Shown here piece by piece: positions 38,386-46,167 of a stretch of DNA of 64,000 nucleotides. Origin of the DNA: DATKMK01 sp035541895. Lineage in GTDB: Bacteria > Desulfobacterota > Binatia > HRBIN30 > JACQVA1. The notes below the pieces were generated by a model that saw only the letters and a program-made list of their open reading frames with translations, did not search any database and was not told the DNA's origin. The translations under genes and the position numbers were made by a program. Numbering within the stretch: the stretch's first letter is position 1; each line of letters begins with the position of its first letter. The stretch covers positions 1 to 64,000 of the forward strand of contig DATKMK010000022.1 of assembly GCA_035541895.1 (NCBI GenBank), read 5' to 3'.

Positions 38386-39858
38386 TCATTCGTCGCGACG
38401 CGTGTAGATCACGCAGTCATCATCCTCGTACGTCCGTTGCATTGCCGGGTCGCCGTCGAGCGCGCGCAGGAAGTCGACGTTCGTCCGGTCACTGAAGACC
38501 ACGCGCGAATCGAAGCGCGGTAGGTATGCCGAGGGCGGGTGCAACTCGCCGCGTCCGAGTTGGTGCCACAGGCGATACAATTCCGCGTCGCGCAGCGCGA
38601 GGTAGGTCGGGTCGAGCCCGAGGAGATAGCGGTTGCGCTGGTTGTGAAAGAACAACAGCGGAAAATCGGTCCAGTCCGCCGTGAACACGATCGAGTCTTT
38701 GGGGGTGTGTCCGCTGAGCCAGTGCGCCCCGCCGCGGTAGCGCTCGGGTGGTTTGCGCCGCCGCAGTTGGACGACGGCGTAGCCGGCACTGACTGCAAAG
38801 CCGATCAGCACGAGCCCGATCAAGGCCCGGCGGTGTTGCATCGACCTGCGCCGCACCCAGCGATCAACCGTCTCGCCAAAGGTTGTGGCCGTACCGAGGG
38901 CGGCAAACGGCGCGGCGTACTCGATGAAGCGTCGCGACCGCCACGCCAGGACGAAGAACATCCCCGCCATCAGCAACGTCGTCAGCTTGGCCACGTCCAG
39001 TTCGCGTCGCGCACGCCAGACCAGCACCGCGGCGCTCGCCAGCACGACCGCCGCACCCGACCAGCCGAGCGCTTGCGGGATGGGATACGGGTACCACTCG
39101 CTGCCGACGTGCATGCTGTCGCCGATCTCAACTTTGCCGAGATAGTGCTGCGCGATGAACCAGATGTCGTTTGGAAAGTACGGGTTCGCGACCAGCCCGA
39201 CGACCACGCCGATCAGCGGGTACGCGACAATGCGCCATTCGATCCGCTGCTCGATCAGCGCGATCGCCAACGCACACAGTCCAGCCATCGCGAGGAGGAA
39301 CGGAAAGGCGTCGTAGAGCCATGTGTAGCTGAACGCCAGCAGCAGCGCGCTCCAGTATCGGCGCGCCGTAAGGGCGTCGAGCGCCAGCAACAGCCACACC
39401 AGCGACACCGCTTGCACCCGCGGCATCTCCATGCGGAAAGCGAAGTCCGGGGCCAGCGCGAACATCGCCAGCAGCCACCACTCGGCGTGTCGGACCCCGC
39501 GCCGCCGCAAGGCGAGATAGATCGCGACGAACGCGACGCCCCCGAAGACCGCGCTGGCCCACTTGGCGCCGCGCAGGACGTCGCCAGCGACAAACGGTGC
39601 GAGCAGCAGGTGAAACAGCATGTGGTGATCGAAGTAGCGATCGGCCGAGCGGATCGTCAGCGGCAACCAGGGAAACGCCGGCGGGAAGCCGCGCACGCCG
39701 CCGTCCCAGACGATGCGCGCGTAGCGGGCGTGAAAATAGCCGTCGAGTGACCCGAGACTACGGGTCGAGAACTGCAAGCCGATCGAGAAGCCGAACAACA
39801 GCAAGGCCGCCGCGATGCCTTGGTGACGGCGAAGGAATGGTGCTAGGCTGCGCGTCAT
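38386..39858 (-). CDS. GT-C/STT3-like multi-membrane glycosyltransferase
   Basis: The protein has 490 residues and about 11 membrane spans. After the first span comes SLDGYFHARYARIVWDGG (near residue 37), similar to the Asp...His-Arg motif in the first loop of STT3/AglB-type oligosaccharyltransferases, and then RYFDHHMLFHLLLAPF near 75, as in several GT-C families. The last roughly 115 residues are soluble, with SDRTNVDFL near the end. The substrate is unknown. Its start codon overlaps that of the divergent Uma2 gene, and its stop lies 8 bases from the efp stop. Confidence 0.65.
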   Translation of the reverse strand: MTRSLAPFLRRHQGIAAALLLFGFSIGLQFSTRSLGSLDGYFHARYARIVWDGGVRGFPPAFPWLPLTIRSADRYFDHHMLFHLLLAPFVAGDVLRGAKWASAVFGGVAFVAIYLALRRRGVRHAEWWLLAMFALAPDFAFRMEMPRVQAVSLVWLLLALDALTARRYWSALLLAFSYTWLYDAFPFLLAMAGLCALAIALIEQRIEWRIVAYPLIGVVVGLVANPYFPNDIWFIAQHYLGKVEIGDSMHVGSEWYPYPIPQALGWSGAAVVLASAAVLVWRARRELDVAKLTTLLMAGMFFVLAWRSRRFIEYAAPFAALGTATTFGETVDRWVRRRSMQHRRALIGLVLIGFAVSAGYAVVQLRRRKPPERYRGGAHWLSGHTPKDSIVFTADWTDFPLLFFHNQRNRYLLGLDPTYLALRDAELYRLWHQLGRGELHPPSAYLPRFDSRVVFSDRTNVDFLRALDGDPAMQRTYEDDDCVIYTRRDE

Positions 39859-40435
39859 GGCGAGGGCAACGGTCGAATCGTCGGATGATCGTTTGACGAG
39901 CGAACGCTACTTTGGACTGGTGGCCGAGGGCGTGTTGCGCCCCGAGGACCGCGTCGAACTCCTTGAAGGAGTGGTAGTCGCCATGTCACCACAGAACCCG
40001 CCGCATGCCGCAGCAGTGAGCCGCGCCGACATAGCACTGCGGCGCGCGGTCCGCGAACGCGCAGCAGTCCGGGTGCAAATGCCGGTAGTGCTGACCGAAC
40101 GCTCGGTGCCCGAGCCCGACCTCGCTGTCGTTCCGGGGCGTGAGGCCGACTACGATCGCGCTCATCCGACGACGGCATTGTTGGTGATCGAAGTCGCGGA
40201 CAGCTCGTTGGCGCAGGACCGCATCACCAAGACGCGTATCTACGCCGCCGCTGAGATCCCCGAAATGTGGATCCTCAATCTCCGCGACGATTGCGTCGAG
40301 GTGTTTCGCGATCCCGATGCGACCAATCGCCGTTACCAGTCGACGCGGGTGGCGCAACGCGGCGAGCGTCTTGATCTGGTTTCATTCCCAGAAGCGAGCG
40401 TCGCCGTCGACGAGCTGCTACCGCGTCACGAGTAG
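39857..40435 (+). CDS. Uma2-family (DUF820) putative nuclease-fold protein
   Basis: The 192 residues match Uma2: N-terminal LTSERYFGLVAEGVLRPEDRVELLEGVVVAM, the conserved PEPDLAVVPG near residue 92, LLVIEVADSSLAQD near 112 (core acidic residues) and KTRIYAAAEIPEMWILNL near 126. The fold is PD-(D/E)xK-like and endonuclease activity has been proposed for the family, but the biological role is unclear. The start overlaps the divergent GT-C gene start at CATG (39856-39859). Confidence 0.85.
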   Translation: MARATVESSDDRLTSERYFGLVAEGVLRPEDRVELLEGVVVAMSPQNPPHAAAVSRADIALRRAVRERAAVRVQMPVVLTERSVPEPDLAVVPGREADYDRAHPTTALLVIEVADSSLAQDRITKTRIYAAAEIPEMWILNLRDDCVEVFRDPDATNRRYQSTRVAQRGERLDLVSFPEASVAVDELLPRHE

Positions 40436-40479
40436 GCGACGCACCAATCAAACGCCTGCCCAGCGACTTTTCGAGTCGC

Positions 40480-41661
40480 ATGATCTATAGCCGCACGATG
40501 GCGCACGATCATGCGCGTCGCGTGCTGCTGCTGTCGTCGGCGTCGTTCGCCGCGCTCGGCGTCTGTTTGATTCTGCCCGGCGCGCTCTTGCCGCTGCTGA
40601 TCGATCAGTTCGGCATCACGCTGGTGGAGACCGGCTCGATGCTCGCCTTGCAACCCGGGGCGTATCTGCTCGCCGTGTTGATCGCTGGGCGACTCACGGA
40701 ACGGCTCGGCATGCGGATCGTGCTGAGCGGCGGGCTATTGCTCGCCGGCGCCGGGTTGGCGGCCTTCGGCGCGGTCTCGGGTGCGGTCGGCGCCGGGATG
40801 GCGCTGTTCAGCAACGGCGTTGGGCTTGGCTTGATCGAGGTCGCGAACAACACGCTGCTCATCGCTGTCGGCGGCGAACGGCGCTCGAACATGCTCAACT
40901 TCGCGCATCTGTTCTTCGGCGTCGGCTCGTTCATCGCCCCGGCGGCGGCAACTCACGCGGTCGCGGCGGGGATCTCGTGGCGCTGGGTGTTTGCCGCCGG
41001 CGGCGGCGCCACCGCCGCGGTCGGCGTCGCGTGGGGTGCGCTACTTAGCGATGCAGTCGCCGTGGGGCAGCCGTCGCCGCAGGATTCGCGCCGCGTGCAC
41101 GTGCGACTGGTGATGCTGCTCGGCGTGTTGCTCGGCGTCTACGTCGGCGCCGAGACCGGCATCGGAGCCTGGTTGACGAAGTACCTGGTCACCGTCCGTG
41201 AGGTGACGCTAACCGCCGCCGGCGACACGCTGTCGATGTACTGGCTCGGACTAGCGGGCGGCCGGTTGGTGCTTAGCGGGTGGTCGCATCACGTCCGCGA
41301 GGAGCGACTGATGCTGGTGCTGACCGCCGGCGCCGGGTGCGCATTCGCCTGCGCATTGCTGGTGCCGGCGCCGTGGAGCGCAGCGCTGGCGTTCACCGCG
41401 ACCGGGGTCGGCTTCTCCGGCATCTTTCCTGCCGTGATCGCGCTCGGCGGTCGCACTCATCCACGTGACACGGCGCGCGTCACCAGCTTGCTGGTCGCCG
41501 GCGCCGGCCTCGGCGGCATCGTGATTCCGTGGACGATGTCCGCGATCGCCGAGCGCGCCGGGCTGGTCACCGGCATGACCTTCTACCTCGGCATGATCGT
41601 GGTGATGGTCGCCCTCACGCTCGGCGTGATGACGACCCTGCAGACCACTGAGCGCGACTGA
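40480..41661 (+). CDS. MFS transporter
   Basis: The protein has 393 residues (387 if ATG 40498 is used) and 12 predicted spans in two six-helix halves. The first loop has AGRLTERLGMRIVLSGG (MFS motif A variant, G-x-L-x-x-x-x-G). Helix 4 has GLIEVANNTLLIAVGGERRSNMLNFAHLFFGVGSFIAP, similar to the FucP/FHS subgroup of sugar:H+ symporters and related exporters. The substrate is unknown. Gene spacing suggests it is transcribed alone or with the Uma2 gene (44 bases upstream). Confidence 0.85.
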   Translation: MIYSRTMAHDHARRVLLLSSASFAALGVCLILPGALLPLLIDQFGITLVETGSMLALQPGAYLLAVLIAGRLTERLGMRIVLSGGLLLAGAGLAAFGAVSGAVGAGMALFSNGVGLGLIEVANNTLLIAVGGERRSNMLNFAHLFFGVGSFIAPAAATHAVAAGISWRWVFAAGGGATAAVGVAWGALLSDAVAVGQPSPQDSRRVHVRLVMLLGVLLGVYVGAETGIGAWLTKYLVTVREVTLTAAGDTLSMYWLGLAGGRLVLSGWSHHVREERLMLVLTAGAGCAFACALLVPAPWSAALAFTATGVGFSGIFPAVIALGGRTHPRDTARVTSLLVAGAGLGGIVIPWTMSAIAERAGLVTGMTFYLGMIVVMVALTLGVMTTLQTTERD

Positions 41662-41721
41662 ATCCCTTCCGTGAGATTTGCTGGGCGGCCGGGCGATTCG
41701 GTGCTCGCAGGATACGATGCG

Positions 41722-42048
41722 TTAGCCGCCGAATCGCTGCGCCGCGCGGGCCCGTGCCTTCGCTGCTTCTTCCTCGCGATTCTTCGGTGCGGCGGATGAT
41801 TCGAGCGAGGTCAGCAAGCGATGCGAGATGCTGGCGACATCATCGACCGCCTCGAGGAACGCGGCCTCGTTGGCCTTCGACGGCTTGTTGAAGCCGGTAA
41901 TCTTGCGCACGAACTGCAGCGACGCGGCGCGAATCTCTTCCTCAGTCGTATGTGCCGCAACATCAAGACGCTGTTCAACTTCGAACCGCCTGGGAAAGCG
42001 ATCTAGGCGCTGCTCGTCCATCGCCAAGTGCATGTTCCGCAGACGCAC
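41722..42048 (-). pseudogene. DUF2277 gene with its first 14 codons inverted
   Basis: From about 41949 downward the minus strand reads TTEEEIRAASLQFVRKITGF and NKPSKANEAAF, the body of the DUF2277 family, to the stop at 41722. The family's invariant N-terminus MCRNIKTLFNFEPP is present but on the opposite strand, at 41950-41991 (42 bases, 14 codons). Flipping exactly that segment restores a continuous in-frame DUF2277 protein (PP joined to TTEEEI). As it stands, the frame starts at ATG 42048 with an unrelated 36-residue N-terminus, so the product is probably non-functional or altered. The function of DUF2277 is unknown. Confidence 0.8.
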
Positions 42049-42276
42049 GATCTGCTCGATCTACTGACCTTGCTCGATCACAGCGGTTTGCCGATCCCGC
42101 CGGATATTCGTGAGGCGGATGCGCTGACACACTACGCGGTGGAAGCGCGCTATCCGGGTCTGGCCGAAGCGGTGACCGCGAACGAACACGCCCGCACCGT
42201 CGATCTGGCGGAACGCGTGCTACTCTGGGCGCAAGCGCAACCCCCGCCGTCCTTGCGCCGCGAGCAGAGCAAGTGA
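41992..42276 (+). pseudogene. C-terminal fragment of a HEPN-domain protein
   Basis: Reading from 41992 the frame gives GKAI, a TAG at 42004-42006, then ALLVHRQVHVPQTHDLLDLL and on to the stop at 42276. This matches the second half of HEPN proteins (typical form KAIKALLV...THDL), with the TAG in place of the expected Lys codon. The N-terminal helices, including the Rx4-6H region partner, are missing. The remnant begins exactly where the inverted DUF2277 segment ends. A GTG at 42028 could start an 82-residue product, but loss of function is more likely. HEPN proteins are usually RNase toxins paired with nucleotidyltransferase antitoxins; no partner remains. Confidence 0.65.
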
Positions 42277-42343
42277 GACATGACCTCCCGCTCTCTGCCC
42301 AGCTCCGCTAGCGACGGATCGATCGGTTGAGCTGCACCTCCGC

Positions 42344-42943
42344 TTACGACGCCGGGCGCGCCAAAAATTCTTCCGTGCTGTTGGTGTGCGGGAAGGGCCC
42401 GTCGGGCACGGGGACCTTCAGCGCGGCGCAGAGCGGCGCCCAGCCGTCACCCGGCCGCCATTCGAGCAGGCGCGACGCCGGGACGGTCTTCCGTACCAAC
42501 GCGTTGTGGCGCTCGAAGGCCTCGATGCACGCGGCTCGGTCATCGAGCGCAAGCGTGAAGCGGGACGCGAAGATCGCGTCGACCATCTCGCGCCACTCGC
42601 CACTCATCCGCCGACTCGCCGGGAAGATGGTCTGGCTGGCGCTTTGCCACCACGACTCGGCGTCGCGCACCGAGAGCAGGACCAGCGCGTCGGGAAACGC
42701 CTCGCTGAGCTCCGGCCAGAACGATGCCGCCGGCCAATCGACCGCGGCGCGATATTCGTGTAGCAGAGCGGTCCAATCGGGCATCGCGCCATTGGCCGCC
42801 GCGCGCCACGCGGGGATGTGCTCCGGGTGTCGGAGAACCTCGACCATGTGATAGCAAGGATCACCGAGCAACCGTTCGAGCGCCGCTTTCAGCGACAACG
42901 TCCCAGTTCGTCCCAGTCCGGCTCCGACCACGTGCAATGCCAT
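42344..42943 (-). CDS. Sulfotransferase-family protein
   Basis: ATG at 42943 is preceded by GGAGG; 199 residues. The 5'-phosphosulfate loop is GAGLGRTGTLSLKAALE at residues 7-23. LVLLSVRDAESWW near residue 92 corresponds to the 3'-phosphate-binding strand. This is the short Sulfotransfer_4 type (PF17784-like), which would move sulfate from PAPS to a small-molecule or lipid hydroxyl. The acceptor is unknown. It follows the lhgO gene by 50 bases on the same strand. Confidence 0.8.
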   Translation of the reverse strand: MALHVVGAGLGRTGTLSLKAALERLLGDPCYHMVEVLRHPEHIPAWRAAANGAMPDWTALLHEYRAAVDWPAASFWPELSEAFPDALVLLSVRDAESWWQSASQTIFPASRRMSGEWREMVDAIFASRFTLALDDRAACIEAFERHNALVRKTVPASRLLEWRPGDGWAPLCAALKVPVPDGPFPHTNSTEEFLARPAS

Positions 42944-42993
42944 TGATCCTCCGACTTCCGTTGACCTTACCGCACCAGTGATCACCGCCGCGA

Positions 42994-44211
42994 CTAGTGT
43001 GGCTGCGCCCACGCAAACACGCGCCCTGCGCGCTCGGCGATCGCCTCGCCGATCATCAACGAGGCGGTGGCTGCCGGCGACGGGGCGTTGAGGACGTGAA
43101 TCACCCCGGGCCCATCCTGGATTGAAAAGTCATCGACCAGCGCACCACTGGGCTCCAAGGCTTGCGCTCGTACGCCGGAGCCGCCGGGGACCAAATCCTC
43201 CTCGCGCAACTCGGGCAGCAAACGTTGCAACGCGCGCACGAAGGCGCGCTTGCTGAACGAGCGGTACATCTCGCCGAGTCCGGTCCTCCAATACTTGCGC
43301 GCCAGCCGTAGGAAGCCCGCAAACGTCAGCGCCTCCCACGCATCGCGCGCCGCGAAGTCGGTCTTGCGGTACCCTTCGCGCTTCAAGCTGAGCACGGCGT
43401 TGGGACCGGCTTCGACGTCGCCGTGCACCATCCGGGTGAAATGCACGCCGAGAAACGGGAAGGCGGGATCGGGGACCGGATAGATGAGGTGCTTCACCAA
43501 ACTCTGTCGCGTCGGAATCAACGTGTAATACTCGCCGCGAAACGGGACGATCTTCACCGGGGGATCGAACCCCGCGAGTCGTGCGATGCGGTCGGAGTGG
43601 AGTCCGCCGCAATTGACGAGGTTCTTGGCTCGCGTCGTTCCCGCCGTGGTTTCGATCACCCACGAGCCGTCGTCGCGGACAATTCGCAGCACGCGAGTGC
43701 GGCAGCGAATCTCACCGCCGCGTCCGCGGATCAATCCGGCGTAGCGCTTCGCTACCGCGACGTAGTCGACGATGCCGGTGGACGGCACTCGCAGGGCCTT
43801 GAGGCCGGCGGCGTGCGGCTCGATCTCGCGGAGTTGCTCGGGACCGATGAGCTCGACGGCAACACCGTTGGCGACGCCGCGCCGGTGCAGTTCCTCCAAC
43901 CGCGGCAACTCGGTCGCGTCGGTCGCCACCACGACTTTGCCGCACACATCGTGCGCGATGCCGTGTTCGCGACAGAACTCGACCATGCGCCGCGCGCCCG
44001 CAACCGTCATCCGCGCCTTCAGCGAACCGGGCTTGTAGTACAACCCCGAGTGAATGACGCCGCTGTTGTGGCCGGTTTGGTGCTGCGCGACCTCCGCTTC
44101 CTTCTCGAACACCACGGGCGTTGCTGCCGGGAAGCGCCGACTGATGGCGAGTGCGGTCGCGAGGCCGACGATGCCGCCGCCGATGACGACGACCTCTGCT
44201 TCACTCGACAT
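42994..44211 (-). CDS. lhgO: L-2-hydroxyglutarate oxidase/dehydrogenase
   Basis: ATG at 44211 gives 405 residues. The FAD motif is VVIGGGIVGLATALAIS (residues 7-23). HQTGHNSGVIHSGLYYKPGSLKA near residue 45 is the LhgO/YgaF hallmark. Other conserved stretches are VPSTGIVDYVAVAKRYA near 145, PFRGEYYTL near 230 and the C-terminal NAPSPAATASLMIGEAIA. The enzyme oxidises L-2-hydroxyglutarate to 2-oxoglutarate, passing electrons to the quinone pool or to oxygen. It lies 27 bases after purU on the same strand. Confidence 0.9.
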   Translation of the reverse strand: MSSEAEVVVIGGGIVGLATALAISRRFPAATPVVFEKEAEVAQHQTGHNSGVIHSGLYYKPGSLKARMTVAGARRMVEFCREHGIAHDVCGKVVVATDATELPRLEELHRRGVANGVAVELIGPEQLREIEPHAAGLKALRVPSTGIVDYVAVAKRYAGLIRGRGGEIRCRTRVLRIVRDDGSWVIETTAGTTRAKNLVNCGGLHSDRIARLAGFDPPVKIVPFRGEYYTLIPTRQSLVKHLIYPVPDPAFPFLGVHFTRMVHGDVEAGPNAVLSLKREGYRKTDFAARDAWEALTFAGFLRLARKYWRTGLGEMYRSFSKRAFVRALQRLLPELREEDLVPGGSGVRAQALEPSGALVDDFSIQDGPGVIHVLNAPSPAATASLMIGEAIAERAGRVFAWAQPH

Positions 44212-44238
44212 AGTGCTGAGCGGCAAACGACGCGACGT

Positions 44239-45108
44239 TTAGAACGCCGCGTGGCCCGGTCGGAAAATAACCTTGCTGTCTTTGACGACCAACTGATCGT
44301 TGAGGAAGAGCTGCACGGCCTGCGACAGTACCGCGCCTTCGAGCGCCATCCCCCGCGCCTTCACCTCGTCGAGCGTATCTTCGCCGACGCGGATGTGGAA
44401 CACGTCCTGGAGAATCACCGGGCCCTGATCGAGCTGCTCGGTGACAAAGTGCGCGGTGCATCCCGACACGCGCACGCCCGCCTCCCACGCTTGCTTGTAC
44501 GCGTTCGCGCCCGGGTGGTACGGCAGCAGCGAGGGATGGATGTTGATGACGCGATGCGGATAGCGCGCCACAAAATTGGGCGACAAGATCTGCATGTAGC
44601 GGGCGAGCACGACGAGGTCGGCGCGCTGCTCGCGCAACGCGTCGAGCATGAATGCCTCGTGCGCCGCCTTGTCGCTCGACGGATGCCAGCGGAACGGCAG
44701 GCCATGTTGTTCGGCCAACGGCCGCAGCAGCTCATGGTTCGACAGCACGGTGACGAATTCGCCGTTCATCAGTCCCGCGTCGCGATCGGCGATCAGCTTT
44801 TCGAGACAATGCGGCTCGCGGCTAACCAGAATCGCGACACGCTTGCGGGCTTTCTCACCGCGCAGCCGAACCGTGACCTCCATGTGCATCTCGTCGCCGA
44901 TGGCCTTGAGCCCGAGGATGAGATCGTCGAGCGTGACGGACAGCTCGGAGAGGTCGACGAGCATCGTCATGATGAACAGCCCCTCGACGACGCGTTGCTC
45001 GATGTCTTCGATGTTGACGCCGTTGTTGGCGAGATAGGTCGAGACGCGGGCGACCACCCCCTTTTGGTCGCTGCCGATGACGGAGACGACGGCGAGATTC
45101 TTGGCCAT
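44239..45108 (-). CDS. purU: Formyltetrahydrofolate deformylase
   Basis: The 289 residues show an N-terminal ACT domain (residues 5-85, SVIGSDQKGVVARVSTYL) and a formyltransferase domain with NLEKL-like HCLEKLIADR, LVVLARYMQIL near 168, VINIHPSLLPYHPGANAY near 188 (catalytic Asn and His) and TAHFVTEQLDQGPVI near 218 (catalytic Asp). PurU hydrolyses 10-formyl-THF to THF and formate and balances one-carbon pools. It is the promoter-proximal gene ahead of lhgO. The integron-like region begins about 200 bases upstream of it. Confidence 0.93.
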   Translation of the reverse strand: MAKNLAVVSVIGSDQKGVVARVSTYLANNGVNIEDIEQRVVEGLFIMTMLVDLSELSVTLDDLILGLKAIGDEMHMEVTVRLRGEKARKRVAILVSREPHCLEKLIADRDAGLMNGEFVTVLSNHELLRPLAEQHGLPFRWHPSSDKAAHEAFMLDALREQRADLVVLARYMQILSPNFVARYPHRVINIHPSLLPYHPGANAYKQAWEAGVRVSGCTAHFVTEQLDQGPVILQDVFHIRVGEDTLDEVKARGMALEGAVLSQAVQLFLNDQLVVKDSKVIFRPGHAAF

Positions 45109-45316
45109 AGCGGCGCAGATTAAGTCCGTTGCGCCGGCTCGTCAATCCACGCAAGAATCACACAATCCCATCGGCTAGGCCCTGCACATCGACGCCGACG
45201 ACGCGGTGGGGCAGACCGACGCGGGCGGACCAGAAACGCCCAACCTTCTTGAGGTGGAGGGACGGATGCCGCTCCTGCCGTCCATACAATCTCAGCGTTC
45301 ATCGAAGAGGACGACT

Positions 45317-45371
45317 GCCTTGCGCTCAGGCGCGGCGTGCTTTTCGCCGTCGCCTGGAGCGGCGAGTTAGG
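45317..45371. repeat. attC-like site A
   Basis: The R' box GTTAGGC is at 45365-45371. The stem CGCTCAGGCGCGGCG pairs with CGCCG..CGCCT-G-GAGCG across a short TGCTTTT turn, with one unpaired G as in real attC sites. The opposite R'' box is degenerate (GCCTTGC at 45317-45323). The stop codon of the RHH antitoxin gene (45326) falls inside it. Confidence 0.6.
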
Positions 45372-45616
45372 CTGGTGTTCTTCAACCGATCATACAGCGC
45401 GGGCTCCACATCGGGAACCTTGGACAACGCGGCGAGGAATTTGGCGCGGCTGGCTTTCTTTGCTCGCCGCTCGAAGTACTCCTCAGTCAGAAGCGCCGCC
45501 ATCTTCTCCGCCAGCGCGGTTGCGACCAGTTGGTTGATCGAGATGCCTTCCATGCGCGCCAACTCGCGGGCGTGTTCGTGTAGCGAGTTGGGAAGTCGAA
45601 GACTCAATGCGCTCAT
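45326..45616 (-). CDS. Ribbon-helix-helix (HicB/CopG-like) antitoxin
   Basis: The 96 residues open with SALSLRLPNSLHEHARELARMEGISINQLVATALAEKMA, a ribbon (SLRLP) plus two helices as in the RHH domain of HicB-family antitoxins. The C-terminus is strongly basic (RRSRRRRKARR), with the last residues encoded by the attC site, so the tail may be an add-on from cassette capture. It overlaps the upstream PIN gene by four bases (ATGA). It would bind the operon's own promoter and neutralise the toxin. Confidence 0.75.
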   Translation of the reverse strand: MSALSLRLPNSLHEHARELARMEGISINQLVATALAEKMAALLTEEYFERRAKKASRAKFLAALSKVPDVEPALYDRLKNTSLTRRSRRRRKARRA

Positions 45617-46047
45617 TTGTCTGCTCCGATCATCGACAGGAACTTTTGAGGCCGCACCGCTTGCACACCGAATCGCGCACTACCTCGAAAGTCTCTGACA
45701 TTGTACGTGACGATTGCTTCGCATGCGCCGCCGACCGCCACCTCAAGCACCATGTCGTCCTTCGGGTCGGGTAGGGCCGGCCGCCACAAGAAGTGGATCA
45801 TTACCCTCCGCGCCGATGCGCACAGGAAGTCGAGAATGTCTTCGACAACGGATCGCGGCAACCGGACACCAGAGCCTGGTCTCGTGACGGCGTCTTCGTA
45901 TTCGAAGGCAAGGGCGACAGACATGCCGTGTTCGAATGCTCCACTTCCGACCAAGGACAGCACGCGAAAAGCAGCCCCACGCTGAGACCGAAGCGCAGAG
46001 ACGACGAGGTTGGTACCACCCTGCGCATCCATGTGGTACCGTATCAT
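45613..46047 (-). pseudogene. PIN-domain toxin gene with damaged N-terminus
   Basis: The body matches the PIN_3 toxin family: TNLVVSALRSQRGAAFRVL, a middle EYEDAV acidic patch, LPDPKDDMVLEVAV with two acidic residues, and IVTYNVRDF at the end. The family start LDTN, whose Asp is the first metal ligand, is absent: the open frame reads DAQGGTN. In the neighbouring frame, from ATG 46028, the DNA encodes MRRVV, the expected first strand. Loss of about seven bases (ancestral GTGGTAC-TCGATAC-CAAC, between TAC repeats) would explain both the lost Leu-Asp and the frame change. A product from ATG 46047 or 46032 would lack the catalytic Asp. The ancestral sequence is inferred. Confidence 0.65.
46012..46040. 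promoter_or_regulatory. Inverted repeat at the start of the PIN/RHH operon
   Basis: GGTACCAC (46012-46019) and GTGGTACC (46033-46040) are perfect 8-base inverted arms, followed by the small palindrome GTATCATAC (46041-46049). They span the operon's start codons. RHH antitoxins bind such paired repeats, so this may be the autoregulatory operator. The left arm partly arises from the presumed deletion, so chance is possible. Confidence 0.35.
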
Positions 46048-46064
46048 ACCTCAGTGTCGCGCAA

Positions 46065-46147
46065 GCCTAAACGCCGTGGGCCTGAGCCGTGCGCGTCTTT
46101 CCGCGCGTAGGTCTCCAGGCGCGGGTCAGCCGATCTCCATGTCAGGC
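46065..46147. repeat. attC-like site B
   Basis: GCCTAAAC at 46065-46072 and GTCAGGC at 46141-46147 bound an imperfect palindrome. CCTGAG near 46081 pairs with CTCCAGG near 46114 (one extra base), and GCGCG pairs with CGCGC around TCTTTC. It separates the lipoprotein gene stop (46168) from the PIN gene start. The boxes are degenerate compared with sites C and D. Confidence 0.5.
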
Positions 46148-46167
46148 ACGAAGAAGAGTAGCTAGCA

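Noticed and set aside
38539..39750. Plus-strand open frame of 403 codons
   Set aside because: It is a mirror of the GT-C membrane gene: antisense of hydrophobic codons gives the Gln/Arg-rich sequence seen.
43423..45123. Plus-strand open frame of 566 codons
   Set aside because: It lies opposite lhgO and purU, both with full catalytic motifs; its composition is typical of an antisense shadow.
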